Positions 9,183 through 16,085 of a stretch of DNA of 64,000 nt are shown one piece after another. How positions within the stretch are numbered: position 1 is the stretch's first letter; every line of letters begins with the position of its first letter. Where the stretch lies: contig NZ_BMSY01000001.1 in assembly GCF_014649395.1 (NCBI RefSeq), positions 1-64,000 of the forward strand, read 5' to 3'. Made by a program: the position numbers and the translations under genes. Source of the stretch: Streptomyces aureoverticillatus (GTDB lineage Bacteria; Actinomycetota; Actinomycetes; Streptomycetales; Streptomycetaceae). Under the pieces are notes generated by a model, which ran no database searches, was not told the origin of the DNA, and saw only the letters and a list, made by a program, of their open reading frames with translations.

Positions 9183-10111
9183 GCGACGCCGGCCTCCTCG
9201 CCGGTCCGGGCCCCGTGCCGGGCGCGGGGCGCGACGGGCTTGGCGCCGGTGACCACGACGAAGGTGTGCTGGATCTCCAACGTGCCCTTCTTCCGCAGGA
9301 GTTCGGCGAGGCCCGCCTCGACGCGGTCCAGGACGAGCTGCTCCCGGCCGTTGTCCACGGCCGTCTTGAAGCCCGCGGCCGCGCCGGAGCGCTGCACCCA
9401 CTCCAGGACGGCCGCCGGGGTGTGGGCCGGGATGACCTGGGCGCCGTCCCGCTGCCCGGTGACGGTCAGGCCCGCCTTGGTGAACCAGCGCGCCACGGTC
9501 GCCGCGTTCTTCGGCAGCGACACCCTGATGAGGCTGGTGAGCAGCGAGGGGTCGTCGGCGAAGACCTTCTCCAGGCCCTCGGTGAGCGCCTGGTGGGCAT
9601 CGGCCCGGGTCTCGATGACCATGACGCGGCCACCGGGCCGCAGCACCCGCCCGATCTCCGCGAGCAGCCGCGCCGGCTTGGTGTAGCAGATGGCCCAGCC
9701 GACGACGACCAGATCGGCGCTCCGGTCGGGCAGTCCCCGGATGAAGGAGTCCATGTCCCCCACGGACAGCTCCACGCCGAGCCCCGAGGTGCCCGCGGTG
9801 AGCGCGCGCACCTTCTCCCTGGCCACGTCCAGCATCCCGGGCGACTTGTCGACGGCCCGCACGGTGCCCCGGCCGTCGAGGCGCCGGATGATCTCCGCCG
9901 TCAAGTGCCCGGTGCCGCAGGCGAGTTCGACGACGCTGTCACCGGGCGCGATGGGCACCTCGGCGAGCGCGGCGGTGGAGTGCCCTCCCATGACGGGGCT
10001 GAAGAACGTGTCGTAGTCGGAACTGGCCGCGTCGTAGTCCGCCGTCGGATCGGCGTGCGCCCGGTTGAGCGCGAGACGCAGGGCACGGGCGGCAAGGCGT
10101 AGACGGGACAT
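9179..10111 (-). CDS. Class I SAM-dependent methyltransferase
   Basis: 310 aa. Motif I VVELACGTGHL, acidic motif II VRAVDKS and the post-I loop LRPGGRVMVIETR define the Rossmann methyltransferase fold of the UbiE/small-molecule type. ATG at 10111 with AAGGAG 7 nt upstream. It follows the membrane protein gene after a 150-nt gap that holds a dispersed repeat and stem-loop, so it may have its own promoter or be expressed by read-through. Coupled to the MMPL exporter. Target molecule unknown. Confidence 0.9.
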   Translation of the reverse strand: MSRLRLAARALRLALNRAHADPTADYDAASSDYDTFFSPVMGGHSTAALAEVPIAPGDSVVELACGTGHLTAEIIRRLDGRGTVRAVDKSPGMLDVAREKVRALTAGTSGLGVELSVGDMDSFIRGLPDRSADLVVVGWAICYTKPARLLAEIGRVLRPGGRVMVIETRADAHQALTEGLEKVFADDPSLLTSLIRVSLPKNAATVARWFTKAGLTVTGQRDGAQVIPAHTPAAVLEWVQRSGAAAGFKTAVDNGREQLVLDRVEAGLAELLRKKGTLEIQHTFVVVTGAKPVAPRARHGARTGEEAGVA

Positions 10112-10188
10112 GTGCGGCTCCTTGGGTAATCGCGGGTCAGGGGTCGGTGTTCGGTGTGACGCGCGCGCCGGGCTGCGTGCGGGGTATC

Positions 10189-10254
10189 AGCCCGTCCGGC
10201 GTTTGAGGACGAGCCGCGAAGCGGCGATGAGGGGGGCAAGGGGGCGAAGCCCCC
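10189..10254. repeat. Dispersed Streptomyces intergenic repeat with stem-loop (copy 1)
   Basis: Starts AGCCCGTCCGGCGTTTGAGG, continues with a GCCGC-GAA-GCGGC hairpin and ends in GGGGGC-GAA-GCCCCC (10240-10254). Related copies are at 40064, 40939, 57606-57775 and 60082. It sits past the 3' end of the minus-strand membrane protein gene and could act as a terminator. Confidence 0.8.
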
Positions 10255-10262
10255 GTGAGAAC

Positions 10263-10865
10263 TCACCCGACCGGCGGGGCCGTACGTACCGTGCGGGCCA
10301 GGCACAACAGCCCCGCCGCACAGGCGAACGCCCCCGCCGCACCGCGGGCCTGCGGAAGCCAGCAGGCGGCGGCGAGGCCGCCCGCCGCGAGGGAGGCCAC
10401 GGCCAGGGCGACCAAGGGCAGGCCGACGCCGACCGAGGCGGCGTACACACCCCGGACCACCGTGAACCCGGTCGCCCCCGCGCACCCGCTAAGCACCACC
10501 ACGCCCCCCGCAGGCGCGCCCCCGGCGCCACTGCACAGCAGTGCCGTACCGAGAACGAGCAGCGCGGCGGCAACCTCGGGGCGAGGGCCCCCGCCGCGCC
10601 GCCCGCGGACGCCGCGCCGCCCGCGGACGCCGCGCCGCCCGAGAACCGCGCCCGCGGCGAGCGCGAGGGCCCACGCGAGCAGCGTGAGCCGGGGCACGTC
10701 GGGCCCGCCCGCCGGGGCGAAGCAGGCGGCGGCGGACACCCCGGCCGCGCCCGCCGCCGCGACGAGGGCGAGTGCGGGACTCGCGGTGTCGGCGTCCACG
10801 GCCCGGGCGGAGTCGGCGGGCCCCGAGCCGTCGGCCGAACGGCCCCCCGCGGCCAAGAGGTTCAC
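10263..10865 (-). CDS. Hypothetical integral membrane protein
   Basis: 200 aa from a GTG that overlaps the stop of the alpha-oxoamine synthase as GTGA. About six Ala/Val/Leu-rich membrane segments are visible (for example LTLLAWALALAAGAVLG and LPLVALAVASLAAGGLAAA). Between the second and third is a basic loop of repeated RRGVRG units encoded by an 18-bp tandem repeat at about 10592-10640, which is probably variable between strains. No family recognised. Coupling to the PLP enzyme suggests a role in the same pathway, perhaps transport or membrane anchoring. Confidence 0.7.
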   Translation of the reverse strand: MNLLAAGGRSADGSGPADSARAVDADTASPALALVAAAGAAGVSAAACFAPAGGPDVPRLTLLAWALALAAGAVLGRRGVRGRRGVRGRRGGGPRPEVAAALLVLGTALLCSGAGGAPAGGVVVLSGCAGATGFTVVRGVYAASVGVGLPLVALAVASLAAGGLAAACWLPQARGAAGAFACAAGLLCLARTVRTAPPVG

Positions 10866-12082
10866 GCCGCGCTCGCCGACGAACCGACCCGCTCCGCGGC
10901 GCGCCGCAACTCCGGTTCCGAGCCGAGCACTTCGACGACGCGGTCGAGCTGGTCGAGCGTGTGGGTGGCCATGTAGCTGGTACGCAGCCTGGGCGTGGCG
11001 GCGGGCGGGAGGACCGGGTTGACGTAGACGCCCGCGCGGATCAGGCGTTCCCAGATGGCGAGGGTGCCCTGGGCGTCGGGCACCGGGACGGGGATGATCG
11101 GCGTGGTGCTCTCGCCGGTGCCGACGCCGGCCTCGACGAGCCCGCGCCGCACATGGTCGGCCTTGGCGCGCACGTCCGTGGTGAGGTGGGGTTCGGCGCG
11201 CAGGATGCGCAGGGCGGTGAGCGCCGCGGCGGTGCTCGCCGGGGTCATCGAGGCGCTGAACATCAGGCTGCGGGCCTTGTGCTTGAGGTAGTGGACGGCC
11301 TCTTCGCTGCCGGCGACCGCGCCGCCGAGCGAGGCGAGGGACTTGCTGAAGGTGACGGTGATCAGGTCGACCTGGTCGGTGAGGCCGAAGTGGGCGGCGG
11401 TGCCGCGCCCGCCCGCGAGGACGCCGAGGCCGTGCGCGTCGTCGACGAGGAGCCGGGCGCCGTACCGGGCGCAGACCGCGGTGATGGCCGGCAGGTCGCA
11501 GACGTCTCCCTCCATCGAGTAGACGCCGTCGACGATCACGAGCCGGGCGGCGTCGTCGGGCAGTTGCTCCAGGGTCTGCCGCAGGCCCTCGGCGTCGTTG
11601 TGCGGGAATCGGCGCAGCTTGGCGCCGCTGAGCCGGACGCCGTCGACGAGGGAGGCGTGCGCGTCCCGGTCGACGACCGCGTAGTCGCGGGGGGTGAGGA
11701 GTCCGGCGAGGGCGCCGAGGTTGGCCTGGTAGCCGGTGGACAGGACCACGGCGGCGGGCTTGCCGAGGAAGTCGGCGAGCTCGGCCTCCAGTTCCTCGTG
11801 CAGATCGGTGTTGCCGTTCAGGAAGCGGGAGCCGGTGCTGGAGCTGCCGTACCGCTCCAGTGCGCCGCGGGCGGCGGCGTGGACGCGCGGGTCCGCGGTG
11901 AGGCCCAGGTAATTGTTCGAGCCGCACATGATCAGTTCCCGTCCGCTCCTGCGTACGGTGGCGCCCTCCTGCCCGGCCAGCGGCAGGAAGTAGGGGTAGA
12001 GACCGGCCTTCATCAGGTCGGATGCCGCGGTATAGCCCGCGAACCGGGAAAAGAGGTCGGGCGGTTCCGATGCATTGAACAT
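10862..12082 (-). CDS. Alpha-oxoamine synthase family PLP-dependent acyltransferase (AONS/KBL/SPT-like)
   Basis: 406 aa. The fold-type I PLP enzyme condenses an amino acid with an acyl thioester, losing CO2, to make an alpha-amino ketone. Seen: substrate loop GSSSTGSRFLNG, the cofactor-ring Asp/His DDAHGLG, and the Schiff-base Lys in TFSKSLASLGG. ATG at 12082 with AGAGGGA upstream. There are no biotin genes nearby, so BioF is unlikely; the context of membrane protein, methyltransferase and MMPL exporter suggests an amino-ketone or sphingoid-like lipid product. First gene of the operon, with a long structured leader. Confidence 0.88.
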   Translation of the reverse strand: MFNASEPPDLFSRFAGYTAASDLMKAGLYPYFLPLAGQEGATVRRSGRELIMCGSNNYLGLTADPRVHAAARGALERYGSSSTGSRFLNGNTDLHEELEAELADFLGKPAAVVLSTGYQANLGALAGLLTPRDYAVVDRDAHASLVDGVRLSGAKLRRFPHNDAEGLRQTLEQLPDDAARLVIVDGVYSMEGDVCDLPAITAVCARYGARLLVDDAHGLGVLAGGRGTAAHFGLTDQVDLITVTFSKSLASLGGAVAGSEEAVHYLKHKARSLMFSASMTPASTAAALTALRILRAEPHLTTDVRAKADHVRRGLVEAGVGTGESTTPIIPVPVPDAQGTLAIWERLIRAGVYVNPVLPPAATPRLRTSYMATHTLDQLDRVVEVLGSEPELRRAAERVGSSASAA

Positions 12083-12148
12083 GTATTTCCCTCTGTGAAT
12101 TCAGGCGCTTCCCGTGAAGAAATGGGCAACGTTCGAGCAGCCCATGAT

Positions 12149-12235
12149 TCAGGGATGCGCGCAGGACTTTGCATGCCGCCGGGGCCCCTGGTGACGGGCA
12201 GGCGCGAGCGCCACCAGAGAGCGCGTACGGAGCAT
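12149..12235 (-). CDS. Possible 28-codon leader ORF in the alpha-oxoamine synthase mRNA
   Basis: ATG at 12235 to TGA at 12149 in the long 5' leader, encoding MLRTRSLVALAPARHQGPRR and ending HAKSCAHP. It has no clear ribosome site. Its position between an upstream 10-bp stem (12311-12359) and the main start, together with a hairpin inside it (CTGGTG ... CACCAG), fits an attenuator leader peptide, but it may be chance. Confidence 0.25.
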   Translation of the reverse strand: MLRTRSLVALAPARHQGPRRHAKSCAHP

Positions 12236-12310
12236 GGGAGCGAAACCGGTGCAGAGTCCGCGACGGCCGCCGCAGAGCAGAAAAGGTCGCCTTTGACCTG
12301 GGCAGATACC

Positions 12311-12359
12311 GGGCCCTGCGGGCAGCGTGAGACCCGCGGGCAGCGGGCGCGCAGGGCCC
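12311..12359 (-). ncRNA. Stable hairpin in the untranslated leader of the alpha-oxoamine synthase operon
   Basis: GGGCCCTGCG (12311-12320) pairs perfectly with CGCAGGGCCC (12350-12359); inside, CCCGC/GCGGG can form a second stem. With AGGTC/GACCT at 12283-12298 this makes a roughly 380-nt structured leader. It does not match the cobalamin, SAM-II or SAM-IV consensus as I know them. Confidence 0.4.
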
Positions 12360-12468
12360 CGCCGACCGGTGAACACAGAGAGTTAATACGCAGATGACTC
12401 GAACATGCAGCCCCCGATTGATGATCAGTTCTGGCTGTGGATTCGTCGACCGAATCAGCCAGGCAGCG

Positions 12469-12498
12469 ACTTTAGACAACTTTCGACGAAAGCGTCAA
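12469..12498 (-). promoter_or_regulatory. Promoter of the alpha-oxoamine synthase operon with dyad operator in the spacer
   Basis: On the minus strand TTGACG (12498-12493) and TAAAGT (12474-12469) are separated by 18 bp. The spacer contains the perfect dyad CTTTCG-A-CGAAAG (12480-12492), and another, ATTCG-TCGAC-CGAAT, lies at 12441-12455. The first is well placed for a repressor; the divergent TetR is a candidate. Confidence 0.6.
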
Positions 12499-12610
12499 CC
12501 AATCTCTTGACGTAACCGGTACGGCGAAATGCAGAATTAACCATTCCGCATCGTCGGCACCCCCCGTGAATGCGCGTCGCACCTCGTCACGGGCCATGTT
12601 AGCCTGCATT

Positions 12611-12628
12611 CGACCGTCCAGACGGTCG
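12611..12628. promoter_or_regulatory. TetR-type operator (18-bp perfect palindrome)
   Basis: CGACCGTC-CA-GACGGTCG is a perfect 8-bp-arm dyad of the kind bound by TetR repressors, about 110 nt upstream of the TetR gene at 12736 and about 110 nt from the divergent promoter at 12498. It could control both directions. Confidence 0.7.
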
Positions 12629-12650
12629 GAAACTCCGAAAGCTCCGTGCC

Positions 12651-12692
12651 GTAAAGATCAGAACGTAAAGATCAGAATGTAAAGATCAAAAC
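12651..12692 (+). repeat. Three tandem 14-bp A-rich direct repeats upstream of the TetR gene
   Basis: GTAAAGATCAGAAC, GTAAAGATCAGAAT and GTAAAGATCAAAAC follow each other without gap. The composition is unlike the surrounding GC-rich DNA. The 14-bp spacing is not a helical turn multiple, so the role is unclear; possibilities are an activator array, a recent slippage product or an mRNA leader element. The rest of the gap 12083-12735 holds only the leader, promoter and operator elements listed. Confidence 0.85.
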
Positions 12693-12735
12693 ACAGAGAT
12701 CCCCTGTCGGCGACGACCGAAAGACGGTGTGAAGC

Positions 12736-13317
12736 GTGCGCAACCGGCTCCTGAACGCGGCGGAGAGACTCCTGGTCAAGCAGGGCGTCGACGCCATCCG
12801 CCTGGACGCGGTCGCGGCCGAGGCCGGCGTGAGCAAGGGCGGCCTGCTGTACCACTTCCCGACCAAACAGGCCCTCGTGCAGGGCGTGGTCGAGCGCCTG
12901 GTGGAGCGCTTCGAGGCGGTGCTGCCCGGCCCGGACGCGCCACCGGGCGCCTATGCCCGTGCCTGGCTCGACGCCTCGATCCCGCCCGAGGCCCCCGAGA
13001 GCGAGGCCACGCCCTCCGACTCGGTCCCGGTCGCCCTCCTCGCGGCGGCCAACGGCCCGGAGGTGCTCGACATCCTCCAGGAGCGCTATCGCGGCTGGCA
13101 GGAACGCCTGGAGCGGGACGGCCTGCCGCCCGGCGTCGCCACCCTCGTGCGCATGGCCGTCGACGGCTGGTGGACCGCCCGCCTCCTCGGCCTCGCCGAC
13201 CCCAAGGGCGAACAGCACCGCCAACTGCGGCGCCTGATCAGCGACTTGACCGAGAGACACGCGGACGGGCAGACGAACGAACGGCACGCTGACGACCAGT
13301 CGAAGGAGTCGGCCTGA
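12736..13317 (+). CDS. TetR/AcrR family transcriptional regulator
   Basis: 193 aa. N-terminal TetR helix-turn-helix (VAAEAGVSKGGLLYHFPTKQ) and a C-terminal ligand domain of the TetR_C type with W-rich helix AVDGWWTARLLGL. GTG at 12736; an in-frame TGA lies just upstream, so no longer start exists, and the ribosome site is weak. Its stop overlaps the SMR start (TGATG). In Bacillus the yvaD-yvaE-yvaF cluster likewise groups a TetR, an SMR pump and a DUF5360 protein (from memory), so it is probably the repressor of this efflux operon. Confidence 0.92.
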   Translation: MRNRLLNAAERLLVKQGVDAIRLDAVAAEAGVSKGGLLYHFPTKQALVQGVVERLVERFEAVLPGPDAPPGAYARAWLDASIPPEAPESEATPSDSVPVALLAAANGPEVLDILQERYRGWQERLERDGLPPGVATLVRMAVDGWWTARLLGLADPKGEQHRQLRRLISDLTERHADGQTNERHADDQSKESA

Positions 13318-13643
13318 TGGGCTTCGTTCTGGTGGCCGGGGCCATCGTCTCCGAGATCGCGGCCACGCTCTCGCTGCGTGCGTCGCACGGCCTGACCCGC
13401 CTCGGCCCGAGCATCCTGGTGGTCGTGGGCTACGCCGCCGCGTTCGTGCTGCTCGCGCAGGCCCTCAAGACCCTGCACGTCGGGCCCGTGTACGCGGTGT
13501 GGTCCGGGCTCGGCACGGTCGGCGCGCTGGCCGGCGGCGTGCTCCTGTTCGACGAGCACGTCCGGATCGCGACGGTCGCGGGCGCGCTGCTCATCGTCGC
13601 GGGCGTGGCGGTCATGTACGTCGGCGGGGGCCTGGAGCACTGA
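13317..13643 (+). CDS. Small multidrug resistance (SMR/EmrE-like) efflux protein
   Basis: 108 aa with four TM helices. The membrane-embedded glutamate of SMR pumps is at position 13 (VSEIAATLSLRAS), and the TM3 signature VYAVWSGLGTVG is present. These dimers exchange protons for lipophilic cations or guanidinium-like compounds. ATG at 13317 overlaps the TetR stop, and its own stop overlaps the next start, so the three genes form one tightly coupled operon. Confidence 0.93.
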   Translation: MGFVLVAGAIVSEIAATLSLRASHGLTRLGPSILVVVGYAAAFVLLAQALKTLHVGPVYAVWSGLGTVGALAGGVLLFDEHVRIATVAGALLIVAGVAVMYVGGGLEH

Positions 13644-14128
13644 TGGTCCAGGCATCGCCGGGGCCCCGCACCGCCCGCCCTGCCGCCCCCGGGCTCACCT
13701 CCGTCAAGGTCGCCATGCTGGTCACCGACCTCGGCTTCCTCGCGTACTGGAGCGCCGCGCTGCTCGGCCTGATCCCCGCCGAGTACGCGTACAAGGACTA
13801 CGACGACCCGGTGATGAGCGACTGGAACTACTCGTTCCTGCCGCTGGACGTCGCCGCGAGCGCGACCGGACTCACGTCCCTGTACCTGTGCCGTCGGGAG
13901 CGGCGCGACGCCCCCGACGCCCGCCCGCACCGGATCGCCTGGCGCCCCCTCATGCTCGTCTCCCTCACCTTCACGAGCACCGCCGGGCTGCAGGCGGTCG
14001 TCTTCTGGGCGCTGCGCGGCGACTGGTCCCCGACGTGGTGGATCCCGAACCTGGCGCTGCTCCTGTTCCCCGTTCCGGCGATCGCGCGCCTGCTCCGGCA
14101 CGACACCCCGGCGGCCGCGGCGCGGTGA
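13643..14128 (+). CDS. DUF5360 (YvaD-like) membrane protein
   Basis: 161 aa with four probable TM helices (VAMLVTDLGFLAYWSAALLG near the N-terminus) and polar loops with the sequence DYDDPVMSDWNYSF. Third gene of the TetR-SMR operon (TGATG overlap). I recognise it as the partner of SMR genes in the B. subtilis yvaD-yvaE arrangement. Function unknown; it may assist the pump. Confidence 0.8.
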   Translation: MVQASPGPRTARPAAPGLTSVKVAMLVTDLGFLAYWSAALLGLIPAEYAYKDYDDPVMSDWNYSFLPLDVAASATGLTSLYLCRRERRDAPDARPHRIAWRPLMLVSLTFTSTAGLQAVVFWALRGDWSPTWWIPNLALLLFPVPAIARLLRHDTPAAAAR

Positions 14129-14161
14129 GCCGAGGCTCCCGGGCCGCCCGCGACCGTCACC

Positions 14162-15799
14162 TCACCGCAGCGGGCGGTACGACGCCGTCGTGAAGAACCC
14201 GCCGCCGTTCTCACCTAGGCGCCCCGGGCCCGGGCGACGGGGTCGGCCGCCTCGGCCGCCACCGCCGCCGTCGTCGTCGTCATCCCCGTCGCCGTCGCCG
14301 TCGTCATCCTCGTCGCCGAACTCGCCCCCCAGCTCGTCGGGGTCCTCGTCCTCCTCCTGCACCCCGAGCAGCCGCCGCGTCAACTGGTCGCGGTCCGAGA
14401 GGATTTCGTCGACCGCCTCGCGGATGTCCTGGGCGGCGGTGGCCGCGTCGCGTTCGGCGGCGATGAGGACGGCGCGCCGCACCAGCTCCTTCGCGAACGA
14501 CGCCGTCGTCCCCTCCGTGCGCTCGACGATCTCCTCGATCACCTCCTCGCCGAGGCCGAGCCCGCCGCCGTACAGACCGAGGAGGCGGCGCCGTCCCGCC
14601 GCGTCGGGCAGCGGGATCTCGACGGCGAGGTCGACGCGGCCGGGGCGCTGGGCGAGGGCGGGCTCCAGGAGGTCGGCGCGGTTGGTGGTGAGCAGGAACG
14701 CCACGTCGGCGTCGTCGCCGAGGCCGTCCATCTCGTTCAACACCTGGAAGAGCAGGGGCTGTTCGCCGCCGCCGAAGTCCCGGGACTCCGCGATGAGGTC
14801 GCAGTCCTCCAGGACCACGAGGGCGGGCTGGAGCATCCGCGCGAGGGCGCAGGCCGGGCCGATGGCGTCGATGGTCGTGCCGGACAGCAGGACGACGGTG
14901 AAGTCCGGCAGGTCCGAGAGGAGGTAGCGGATCGTGTGCGTCTTGCCGGTGCCGGGCGGGCCGTACAGGAGCAGTCCGCGGCGCAGGTGCTGACCCGCCG
15001 CGCGCAGCCGCTCGCGCTGCCGGGCGACGCCGACGACCTGCCGCTCCACCCGGTCCAGCAGGCCGTCGGGGAGCACGATGCCGTCGCGGGTCAGGCCCGG
15101 GCGGCGGTGGAAGCGGAACGGGCCGAGCCCTTCACCGAAGGCGTCGCCCTCGAAGGACAGGACCTGGCCGCGGTAGATGTTGTGCTCGCGCGTGAACGCG
15201 TCGATGCCGGCGAGCAGCCGCCGGGCGGTGTCGCGGGACTCGGCGAGCACCTCCAGCTGGATCTTCTCGCGGCCGAAGTCCTCGCTGGTGCCGCGCAGCA
15301 GGGCGACGCAGCGCTCCTCGCCGCCGTCGGCGGTGCGCTCCGTGCCGAGGTAGAACCCGAAGGACACGCAGGCGAGTTCGGCGTCGGGCGAGATCGGCAG
15401 GTTGGTGTAGTCGACGGCGCCGATCACGAACTTGTCGTAGCGGTCGGCGGATTCGATGATCTCCGACAGCGCGTAGTGGTTGCGGTGGTCGGAGCCCGTC
15501 ATGCCGATCAGTTCGTACGAGCGGGACTCGGCGGTGAACCAGCGCTCCAGGGCGAGGTGGACGTTCGGGTGGTCGTACGCCGCGTACGTGGCCTTGACCA
15601 CGGGGGCGTCGCCGGGCTCCGTGCCGAGGTGGTCGCGCAGGCGCGCGGTGAGGTCACGGCCGGGGCCGTCGCTGCGGGGCGGGCGGGCGACCGCCTCCAG
15701 GAACTCCTCGAAGAGCCGGCCCACGCGCTCCAGTTCGGCGCCCTCGCCGTCGGACGCGGGCCCCGCCGCGATCTTCGTCACCTTGTCCCCCTGGTCCAT
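14162..15799 (-). CDS. AAA-family ATPase with acidic low-complexity tail
   Basis: 545 aa. The N-terminal half (about 1-250) has no recognised family. A single AAA module follows: Walker A GPPGTGKT, Walker B LVVLEDCDLI, sensor 1 LLTTNRADLLEPAL, arginine finger QRPGR. The BCS1/proteasomal-ATPase-like core suggests a protein-remodelling machine; no protease domain is attached. The C-terminus (about 485-530) is a run of Asp/Glu/Gly ending in GR-rich sequence. ATG at 15799; an alternative GTG seven codons in has a better ribosome site. Confidence 0.85.
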   Translation of the reverse strand: MDQGDKVTKIAAGPASDGEGAELERVGRLFEEFLEAVARPPRSDGPGRDLTARLRDHLGTEPGDAPVVKATYAAYDHPNVHLALERWFTAESRSYELIGMTGSDHRNHYALSEIIESADRYDKFVIGAVDYTNLPISPDAELACVSFGFYLGTERTADGGEERCVALLRGTSEDFGREKIQLEVLAESRDTARRLLAGIDAFTREHNIYRGQVLSFEGDAFGEGLGPFRFHRRPGLTRDGIVLPDGLLDRVERQVVGVARQRERLRAAGQHLRRGLLLYGPPGTGKTHTIRYLLSDLPDFTVVLLSGTTIDAIGPACALARMLQPALVVLEDCDLIAESRDFGGGEQPLLFQVLNEMDGLGDDADVAFLLTTNRADLLEPALAQRPGRVDLAVEIPLPDAAGRRRLLGLYGGGLGLGEEVIEEIVERTEGTTASFAKELVRRAVLIAAERDAATAAQDIREAVDEILSDRDQLTRRLLGVQEEDEDPDELGGEFGDEDDDGDGDGDDDDDGGGGGRGGRPRRPGPGRLGENGGGFFTTASYRPLR

Positions 15800-15998
15800 G
15801 GTCGTCCACTCCCCGCTCAGGGTTGCCGCTGGTCGGGCGGCTCCGGCAGTTCCGGCCTCTCAGCGTGGGTGGCGGTGGGGGTGGCGTGCAACCGGATTGC
15901 CGGGGCCTCGGAGTGCCCGCCGCCAACTCCCGGTCTGCTTCGGGAAGTTGACGGCGCACAGCCATTGACGGCGCTCCCGCCCACAACTACAAAACTCT

Positions 15999-16012
15999 GA
16001 GAGCGCTCTCAA
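15999..16012. promoter_or_regulatory. LacI-family operator upstream of the GH16 glucanase
   Basis: TGAGAGCGCTCTCA is a perfect 14-bp palindrome of the class bound by LacI-family sugar repressors of Streptomyces (CebR sites are TGGGAGCGCTCCCA). It lies 74 nt upstream of the glucanase ATG. The cognate LacI protein is not in this window. Confidence 0.85.
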
Positions 16013-16085
16013 GAACTTTCGACAACCCGTGAAGCCGAGCAGCACCCCCACCCGCCTCACCCCCACTCCCTCCCGGAGGTGCCCC

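Noticed and set aside
6591..9686. 1031-codon open frame antisense to the MMPL gene
   Set aside because: His/Gln/Glu/Arg-rich shadow of a clear MMPL gene; no known motif.
10862..12082. Biotin synthesis gene bioF
   Set aside because: The enzyme family fits, but no bioA, bioB or bioD is near and the neighbours are export and methyltransferase genes.
12230..12290. Cobalamin riboswitch
   Set aside because: GAAACCGGTGCAGAGTCCG looks superficially like the B12 core, but the B12 box and the order of stems are missing and it would point away from the long leader.
12651..12692. Short CRISPR array
   Set aside because: The 14-bp units abut directly, with no spacers and no cas genes.
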